Source: Clostridiales bacterium (lineage in GTDB: Bacteria > Bacillota > Clostridia > Christensenellales > Aristaeellaceae). From it: 11,514 nt of DNA. The DNA lies in NCBI GenBank assembly GCA_019409045.1, contig DXVG01000030.1:1-11514 (forward strand), in the 5' to 3' direction. The notes under the pieces were generated by a model. It had not been told where the DNA came from and did not search any database. It saw nothing but the letters and a program-made list of their open reading frames with translations. Position 1 is the first letter of the stretch, and each line of letters opens with the position of its first letter. Position numbers and translations under genes: made by a program. Shown in pieces: positions 7,165-11,514 of this stretch.

Positions 7165-7267
7165 GTTGACACGCCGGGGCGATGGGACGGAGCGGGAGGG
7201 CGTATGTCTGTTCGAAGCGGGCTGTACCTTTGCGGGGCGGTTTCACGGCCGTCTCTGCCTCGCGTTT

Positions 7268-7287
7268 GCCCCGCGCCCTCGCGGGGC
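7268..7287 (+). promoter_or_regulatory. GC hairpin that may hide the ribosome binding site of the permease
   Basis: GCCCCGCG-CCCT-CGCGGGGC is a perfect 8-bp stem ending five bases before ATG 7293. The only Shine-Dalgarno-like bases for that start (GGGGCG, 7283-7288) lie mostly in its 3' arm, so folding would limit translation of the first gene. Confidence 0.45.
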
Positions 7288-7292
7288 GCGGC

Positions 7293-8096
7293 ATGAAAGC
7301 GGCGAACAGACGCGATCTCCGGGCGGGGGCGCGCGCTTGGAGGAAGGCGTATCCCATCGCGCTCGGCGTGGCGGCGCTGCTGATCGTGTGGCATGGCGTG
7401 TGCGCGTCGGGCCTGCTCAGCGCCTATGTGCTTCCCTCTCCGGCAAAGGTGTTTGACAGTTTCCGGAAAATGCTCGTTTCCGGAGAGATTTTTGAGGATG
7501 TGGACATCAGCCTGGGCCGCGTGCTGCGCGGGTTCGGCATCGCGTTTGGCATCGCGTTTGCCCTGGGCATGTTCCGCGTGCTGGTTCCGGCCTCCGCGCG
7601 CTATTACGAGTATATCATACAGTTTTTCCGCAACGTCCCGCCGCTGAGCATGATCCCCCTGCTGATCCTCTGGTGCGGCATCGGGGAGACCACCAAGACG
7701 GTCATCATCGTACTGGCCTCGTTTTTCCCCATGTACCTGAACATCGTCAAGGGGTTCGACGGGTGCGACCGGGGGCTGATCGAAGTCGGCAAGTCCTTTG
7801 CCTACGGCGGGTTGAGCATCTTTTTCAAGGTGCGCCTGCCCTATGCGCTTGCCGATATACTCGTGGGCATGCGCGTGGGGCTGGGATACAGCTGGCGCGC
7901 GATCATCGGCGCGGAGATGGTGGCCGCCTCGACCGGCCTTGGGCACATGATCCTCTTCGCGCAGCAGATGTCGCGCACGGACAAGGTGATCGTCGGGATC
8001 TTCGTCATCGGCATTGTCGGCTATGCGACCGACCGGCTGTTTGGACTTTTGATGCGCAATATGTTTGGAGAAAGAGCCGGCAATGGATGGGATTGA
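7293..8096 (+). CDS. ABC transporter permease, SsuC/TauC/NrtB-like
   Basis: Inner-membrane permease of 267 residues of the binding-protein-dependent importer family that moves sulfonates, taurine, nitrate or thiamine precursors. After a basic N-terminus there are about six helices (roughly 21-44, 78-99, 105-127, 134-153, 185-212, 231-253). The EAA-type loop that docks on the ATPase is at about 164-195 (EVGKSFAYGGLSIFFKVRLPYALADILVG). The family motif FFRNVPPLSMIPLLILWCGIGE (111-132) is clear. I chose ATG 7293 because it gives the normal family length; an in-frame ATG at 7182 would add 37 residues that do not look like the family, though the Shine-Dalgarno at 7293 is poor (GGGGCG inside a hairpin). 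It overlaps the ATPase gene by 14 bases, as expected for an operon. Confidence 0.88.
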   Translation: MKAANRRDLRAGARAWRKAYPIALGVAALLIVWHGVCASGLLSAYVLPSPAKVFDSFRKMLVSGEIFEDVDISLGRVLRGFGIAFGIAFALGMFRVLVPASARYYEYIIQFFRNVPPLSMIPLLILWCGIGETTKTVIIVLASFFPMYLNIVKGFDGCDRGLIEVGKSFAYGGLSIFFKVRLPYALADILVGMRVGLGYSWRAIIGAEMVAASTGLGHMILFAQQMSRTDKVIVGIFVIGIVGYATDRLFGLLMRNMFGERAGNGWD

Positions 8097-8871
8097 GTTT
8101 GTAAACGTCCACAAGCAGTTTGCCGTGCAGGATCGCGTGCTTCACGTCCTCAAAGGCGTCGACCTGAAGATCGACCGAGGAAGCCTGACGGTCATCTTGG
8201 GCAAGAGCGGCTGCGGAAAGACAACGCTTCTGCGCCTGGCCGGCGGGCTGGAGACCGCGGATGGCGGCGAGATACGCTACGGAATGGAGCGCAGGTCCGC
8301 CTACGTCTTTCAGGAGCCGCGCCTGATGCCGTGGCTCACCGTGTGGGGCAACGCCCGCTTCGCGCTGCGCCGCCGGGAGTACGACCCGGCCGCCATCCGC
8401 CGCATACTGCACACGGTCGGGCTGGACGGCTTTGAAAAGGCCTATCCCGCGCAGCTCTCCGGCGGCATGCAGCAGCGCGTGGCGCTGGCGAGGGCGCTGG
8501 CGTACCGACCTTCGTTTATCATGATGGACGAGCCGTTCGCGGCGCTGGACTACTTCACGCGCGAGCAGATGCAAAAAGAGCTTTTGCGCGTGCGGAGGGA
8601 GACGGGCGCGAGCATACTCTTTGTGACCCACAGCATCGACGAAGCACTCATACTCGCCGACAAGATCGCCGTCATCCGCGGCGGCCGCGTCGCGGCCGAA
8701 TACGCCACCGAGGCGGCGGCGGACGCGCGCAGGCTGATGGAGGAGCGGTACATACGGCTCAAGCGCGACATCATCGGCCTGCTGGACGAGCCCGCAGAGG
8801 AGGGCGAGGCGCCTGAGCGCGAATCCCGCGCGCCCGCAGGCCGGCAGGCCGGGGCGCGGGAAGAAATATAG
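8083..8871 (+). CDS. ABC transporter ATP-binding protein, SsuB/TauB/NrtD-like
   Basis: ATPase subunit of 262 residues, cytoplasmic, driving the importer formed with the preceding permease and the following binding protein. It has Walker A GKSGCGKTT (40-48), Q-loop FQEPRLMPW (76-84, the EPRLMPW form typical of the SsuB/TauB group), signature LSGGMQQR (125-132), Walker B FIMMDEPFAALD (145-156), and H-loop VTHSIDEA (181-188). All catalytic residues are intact. ATG 8083 is preferred: it aligns with the family start and overlaps the permease stop; an in-frame TTG at 8065 has no better site. The C-terminal ~25 residues are charged, low-complexity and encoded by a GC-rich inverted repeat, so they are probably a dispensable tail. 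The binding-protein gene follows after 18 bases. Confidence 0.92.
   Translation: MDGIEFVNVHKQFAVQDRVLHVLKGVDLKIDRGSLTVILGKSGCGKTTLLRLAGGLETADGGEIRYGMERRSAYVFQEPRLMPWLTVWGNARFALRRREYDPAAIRRILHTVGLDGFEKAYPAQLSGGMQQRVALARALAYRPSFIMMDEPFAALDYFTREQMQKELLRVRRETGASILFVTHSIDEALILADKIAVIRGGRVAAEYATEAAADARRLMEERYIRLKRDIIGLLDEPAEEGEAPERESRAPAGRQAGAREEI
8825..8860 (+). other. Hairpin within the 3' end of the ATPase gene
   Basis: CCCGCGC (8825-8831) pairs with GCGCGGG (8854-8860), and after a one-base bulge CCCG (8833-8836) pairs with CGGG (8850-8853), enclosing a GC-rich loop. It sits just before the stop codon and about 30 bases before the binding-protein start, where it could shield the downstream message from decay. 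Confidence 0.4.
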
Positions 8872-8889
8872 ACGACAGGAGGATATACC

Positions 8890-9822
8890 ATGAAAAAGCT
8901 GATTTCCCTTCTTCTGACGCTGGCGGTTGCGCTGTCGGCAGGGGCCGCGCTCGCGCAGGAGCAGGCGCTGTCCGTGGACAGCCTGACCGTCACCTATGTC
9001 AGCTCGCCCCTGAACGTGCCCAGCATCGTCGAAAAGGAACAGGGCATCTTCTCCGAAGCGCTGGGCGTGCCGGTGGAGTACGCCGAGATCACCTCCGGCG
9101 CGGACCAGACGCAGGCGCTCGCCTCCGGCGACGTGCAGATACTCTACGCGGTGGGCGGCACCTCCATCATACTCTCCGCGGCCAACGGCGCGGACATCAA
9201 GGTGCTGAACATGTACAGCCGCTCGCCCAGGGCGTTCTGCCTCTACGCCGCCGACGATGCGCTCACCACGCCGGAATCGCTGGCGGGCAAGACCATCGCC
9301 GGGCCCACCGGCACGAACCTGCACGAGCTGCTGGTGGCCTACCTCGCCACCGCGGGCATGACCATCGACGATGTCAACTACGTCAACATGTCCATCCCGG
9401 ACGCCAAGGCCGCGCTGGACGGCGGCAGCGTGGACGTGGCCATGCTGGCGGGCGCCAACGCCTACAACGCCGGTTTGCAGGGATACACACTGGTGACCGA
9501 CGGCGAGGGCCTCATCAGCGCCATCATCGCCGTGGCCGTGACCGAGGAGTTCTACAACGGGCATCCCGACGTGATCGAGCGCTTTACCCAGGCCGAGCAG
9601 GCCATCGCGGACTACATGGCAAACAACGAGGAGGAGGCGCTCGCCACCGCCGCCGAGTACCTCGATCTGGACGTGGAGGCCGTGCGCGAGATGTACGCCT
9701 ACTACGATTTCTCGCTCGAACTCACCGACGCGGACGTCGCGGGCTTCCAGGAGACCGCGGATTTCATGTTTGAATCCGGCATGATCGAGGAGGCCTACGA
9801 CGTGAGTAAACTGTTCTTCTAA
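8890..9822 (+). CDS. ABC transporter substrate-binding protein, SsuA/NMT1-like, with type-I signal peptide
   Basis: Extracytoplasmic binding protein of 310 residues that should deliver ligand to the preceding permease and ATPase. Residues 1-22 form a Sec signal peptide (MKK, hydrophobic core, then GAALA-QE) with a likely cleavage after Ala22. No lipobox cysteine is present. The mature part has the two-lobe SsuA/TauA/NMT1 pattern: LTVTYVSSPLNVPSIVEKEQGIF near the N-terminus, TSGADQTQALASGDVQILYAVGG, then LAGKTIAGPTGTNLHELLVAYLATAGM and a DAKAALDGGSVDVAMLAG block. Relatives bind sulfonates, taurine, nitrate or pyrimidines; the ligand here is unknown. The start has an excellent AGGAGG (8877-8882) seven bases upstream. 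It lies 18 bases after the ATPase gene and 86 bases before the Fe-protein gene, across a strong hairpin. Confidence 0.9.
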   Translation: MKKLISLLLTLAVALSAGAALAQEQALSVDSLTVTYVSSPLNVPSIVEKEQGIFSEALGVPVEYAEITSGADQTQALASGDVQILYAVGGTSIILSAANGADIKVLNMYSRSPRAFCLYAADDALTTPESLAGKTIAGPTGTNLHELLVAYLATAGMTIDDVNYVNMSIPDAKAALDGGSVDVAMLAGANAYNAGLQGYTLVTDGEGLISAIIAVAVTEEFYNGHPDVIERFTQAEQAIADYMANNEEEALATAAEYLDLDVEAVREMYAYYDFSLELTDADVAGFQETADFMFESGMIEEAYDVSKLFF

Positions 9823-9836
9823 GGCAATATGGCCGT

Positions 9837-9868
9837 CTGCGGGCGCGGCGCTTCGCCTTCGCCCGCAG
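9837..9868 (+). terminator. Strong intercistronic hairpin between binding protein and Fe protein genes
   Basis: CTGCGGGCG (9837-9845) and CGCCCGCAG (9860-9868) form a perfect 9-bp stem, with an inner GGCG-CTT-CGCC stem (9847-9857). No T-run follows directly. It probably stabilises the upstream message or causes partial termination, so binding protein and Fe protein may be made in different amounts. Full termination is unlikely, since no promoter is evident before 9909. Confidence 0.45.
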
Positions 9869-9908
9869 GCGGGCAGAGATCAAAATATAAAATCGAAAGG
9901 CAAAAACT

Positions 9909-10673
9909 GTGCTGAAGATCGCTATTTACGGAAAGGGCGGGATCGGAAAGTCCACCACCGCCTCCAACCTGTCGGCCGCGCTCTCGCAGATGGGCTACCG
10001 CGTGATGCAGATCGGCTGCGACCCCAAGGCGGATTCCACCCGCAACCTGCTCGGCGGCCGCGTCATCCCCACGGTGCTGGGGCAGATCCAGGAAAAGGGC
10101 GAGGAGCTGGCGCTGGAGGACATCGTATTCGAGGGCTTTAACGGCGTTTTGTGCGTCGAGTCCGGCGGGCCCACGCCGGGCATCGGCTGCGCGGGGCTGG
10201 GCATCATCTCCGCGTTTAACAAGCTGGAGGAGCTGGACGCCTACGAGGTCTACCGGCCGGACATCGTGCTCTACGACGTGCTGGGCGACGTGGTGTGCGG
10301 CGGGTTTGCCATGCCCATGCGCAACGGCTACGCCGACCATGTGTTCATCGTGACCTCCGGCGAGATGATGGCGCTGTTTGCCGCCACCAACATCGCCCGC
10401 GCCGTGGAGAACTTCAAGGGCCGCAGCTACGCAAGGTACTCCGGCATCATACTCAACGAGCGCCTGGTCAAGGACGAGGAGGCGCTGGTGCAAAATGTGG
10501 CGGAGGAGACACATTCGCGCGTCATCGCCAAGATTCGCAGAAGCGCGGACATACAGCGCGCGGAGGAGGCGCACCGCACGGTCATCGACGCGCTTCCGGG
10601 GGCGGAGGTCGCCGGGGATTACCGGGCGCTTGCGCACAGCGTTTTGCAAATCTGCGGAAAGGAGAGCGCGTGA
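9909..10673 (+). CDS. NifH-like Fe protein (nitrogenase-like ATP-dependent electron donor)
   Basis: Nitrogenase iron-protein family member of 254 residues. Homodimers hold one [4Fe-4S] cluster and pass electrons to a component-1 partner with ATP hydrolysis. It has Walker A YGKGGIGKSTT (7-17), CDPKADSTRNLL (37-48), cluster ligand C94 in PGIGCAGLG, cluster ligand C130 in YDVLGDVVCGGFAMPMR (122-138), SGEMMALFAATNIARA (150-165) and the late motif DYRALA. This is closer to NifH than to MinD/ParA. The Arg after the first ligand (the ADP-ribosylation site in classical NifH, CAGRG) is Leu97. The protein ends soon after DYRALAHSVLQ, lacking the longer NifH C-terminal tail. Start is GTG 9909 with AAGG (9897-9900) eight bases upstream. 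Its stop overlaps the next start by one base. Group-IV/nitrogenase-like assignment is likely; true NifH is not supported by context here. Confidence 0.9.
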   Translation: MLKIAIYGKGGIGKSTTASNLSAALSQMGYRVMQIGCDPKADSTRNLLGGRVIPTVLGQIQEKGEELALEDIVFEGFNGVLCVESGGPTPGIGCAGLGIISAFNKLEELDAYEVYRPDIVLYDVLGDVVCGGFAMPMRNGYADHVFIVTSGEMMALFAATNIARAVENFKGRSYARYSGIILNERLVKDEEALVQNVAEETHSRVIAKIRRSADIQRAEEAHRTVIDALPGAEVAGDYRALAHSVLQICGKESA

Positions 10674-11514
10674 TGGGCTGCAACTGCTTTGAAAACACGC
10701 TTCTGTATTCCTCGCCCAGCCACGGGGACTGGGGCATCGTGCGCATCGCCGCGCAGGTGCCCGAGAGCCAGATACTGTTCGTCTGCCCTTTCGCCTGCGG
10801 GCGGCACGGCGCGCTGGGCGCGATGCAGCACGGCTTCAAGGATCGCGTGAGCTACCTGTACATCGATCAGGAGGACATCATCGCCGGGTACGACGCGCTG
10901 ATCGAGCAGGCCGTGGACGAGCTGCTCGCGCGGCGCTCTCCAAGGGCGGTCTACATCTACGTCAGCTGCCTGGATGACCTGATCGGCACCGATCTGGACT
11001 CCCTGTGCCTGCGCCTCGATCGGGCGCACCCGGGGCTGCCGTTTCGCGCCGGGCACATGAACCCGATCACGCTGGAGAGCAAGTCGCCGCCCATGATGAC
11101 GACCATGCGGGCGATGTTCGACTTTCTCGCGCCCCGGGAGGACCGGGACGCGGGCGTGAACCTGATCGCCAACCTCGAGCCGATCGCCCCGGAGTGCGAG
11201 CTGTTCGACGCCCTGCGGGCGCTGGGCGCGCAGCCGGTGCGCCACATCACCGACTTTGACACCTTCGAGGGCTATCAGCAGATGGCAAAGAGCGCGAAGA
11301 ACCTCGTGCTCGCGCCCTACGGCGCGCTTGCCGCCGAAGCGATGCGCAAAAAGCACGGCATGCCGTACTGCATGCTCCCCGTCACCTACGACCTTGAACA
11401 GATCGACGCGCAGTACGCGCAGATCGCGCAGTTTCTTGGCGGGACGCTGCCGGACATGGGGATGTGCCGCCGGCGCGCCGAGGAGGCCATGCGCCGCGCG
11501 CGGGAGGCGCTGAG
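10673..11514 (+). CDS. Nitrogenase component-1-like protein (NifD/NifK-type subunit), 3'-truncated
   Basis: Start of an oxidoreductase of the nitrogenase component-1 family; 280 residues are visible and the gene runs off the window. ATG 10673 overlaps the Fe-protein stop by one base, with AAAGGAG (10658-10664) eight bases upstream; GTG 10670 is in frame too. Cysteines suited to a cluster are C3 and C5 (GCNC), C38 and C42 (CPFACGRHG), and C99 in YVSCLDDLIGTDLDSL (97-111), which matches the NifD/NifK region around their third P-cluster cysteine (CxxxLIGDD). There is no NifD-like ~60-residue N-terminal extension. At NLVLAPYG (210-217) classical NifD has NLVHCYRS with its FeMo-cofactor cysteine; here the position is Ala214. 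The stretch QFLGGTLPD..RRRAEEA (253-272) recalls the NifK/NifN side of the family. So it may be the beta-like subunit, or an alpha-like subunit without FeMo-cofactor. Confidence 0.85.
   Translation, partial: MGCNCFENTLLYSSPSHGDWGIVRIAAQVPESQILFVCPFACGRHGALGAMQHGFKDRVSYLYIDQEDIIAGYDALIEQAVDELLARRSPRAVYIYVSCLDDLIGTDLDSLCLRLDRAHPGLPFRAGHMNPITLESKSPPMMTTMRAMFDFLAPREDRDAGVNLIANLEPIAPECELFDALRALGAQPVRHITDFDTFEGYQQMAKSAKNLVLAPYGALAAEAMRKKHGMPYCMLPVTYDLEQIDAQYAQIAQFLGGTLPDMGMCRRRAEEAMRRAREAL

Noticed and set aside
7166..7194. TTGACA at 7166-7171 as the -35 of a second promoter after the inverted repeat.
   Set aside because: No -10-like hexamer exists 16-18 bases downstream; that stretch is GC-rich.
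7158..8114. A minus-strand open frame of 318 codons opposite the permease.
   Set aside because: It is the shadow of a clear SsuC-type permease, with low-complexity charged translation and no family motif.
8005..9564. A long open frame (519 codons) on the minus strand across the ATPase and binding-protein genes.
   Set aside because: It is antisense to two clear ABC genes, and its translation is Arg/Gly/His-rich and resembles no family; long antisense frames are expected at this GC content.
9909..11514. A classical nitrogen-fixation (nifHD) locus.
   Set aside because: The component-1 protein lacks the NifD cofactor cysteine at the aligned site and a typical N-terminus, and no nifB, nifE or nifN is seen in the window; a nitrogenase-like enzyme fits better, though flanking genes are not visible.

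Overview
The window (about 11.5 kb, visibly GC-rich, strong AGGAGG-type ribosome binding sites, mostly short intergenic gaps) looks like a chromosomal segment of a high-GC anaerobic Bacillota, most likely class Clostridia. Support for this is the OmpR-type two-component pair, the LmrA-type ABC half-transporter, the cytidylate-kinase-like protein, the HdeD-like protein and the nitrogenase-like genes. A gut or otherwise host-associated lineage is possible but not shown, and no gene here fixes the genus. No rRNA, tRNA, CRISPR array, transposase or phage gene was seen.

Left part (1-4027, + strand): the 3' end of an ABC exporter half-transporter is followed at short spacing by a cytidylate-kinase-like protein, a DUF308/HdeD-type membrane protein and an AI-2E-family (PerM-like) permease. 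Each has a good Shine-Dalgarno and they may form one transcript. A perfect hairpin at 4029-4048 separates this block from a convergent diacylglycerol-kinase-family gene on the minus strand (4037-4927, TTG start).

Middle (4928-6831): a 174-base divergent region precedes a two-component system. A PhoB/OmpR-type response regulator overlaps by four bases (ATGA) a two-TM histidine kinase with almost no extracellular domain.

Right part (6832-11514): a 461-base gene-free region carries a perfect-consensus sigma-70/A promoter (TTGACA, 17 bases, TATAAT). Its roughly 200-base leader is rich in structure: two small hairpins (the second followed by a U-run), a 20-base inverted repeat that looks like an operator, and a GC hairpin just before the first start codon. 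This leader drives an apparent operon: a SsuC/TauC-type ABC permease, its ATPase, a SsuA/NMT1-type binding protein with a type-I signal peptide, a NifH-like Fe protein, and a nitrogenase component-1-like (NifD/NifK-like) protein that runs off the window end.

The most interesting unit is this last operon. An importer of the family that handles sulfonates, taurine, nitrate or pyrimidines is physically coupled to a reduced nitrogenase-like two-component reductase. The Fe protein keeps the ATP and [4Fe-4S] residues. The component-1 protein keeps candidate cluster cysteines but has Ala where NifD has its FeMo-cofactor cysteine. The simplest reading is an uncharacterised nitrogenase-like reductase acting on, or needing, the imported compound; the substrate cannot be read from the sequence.
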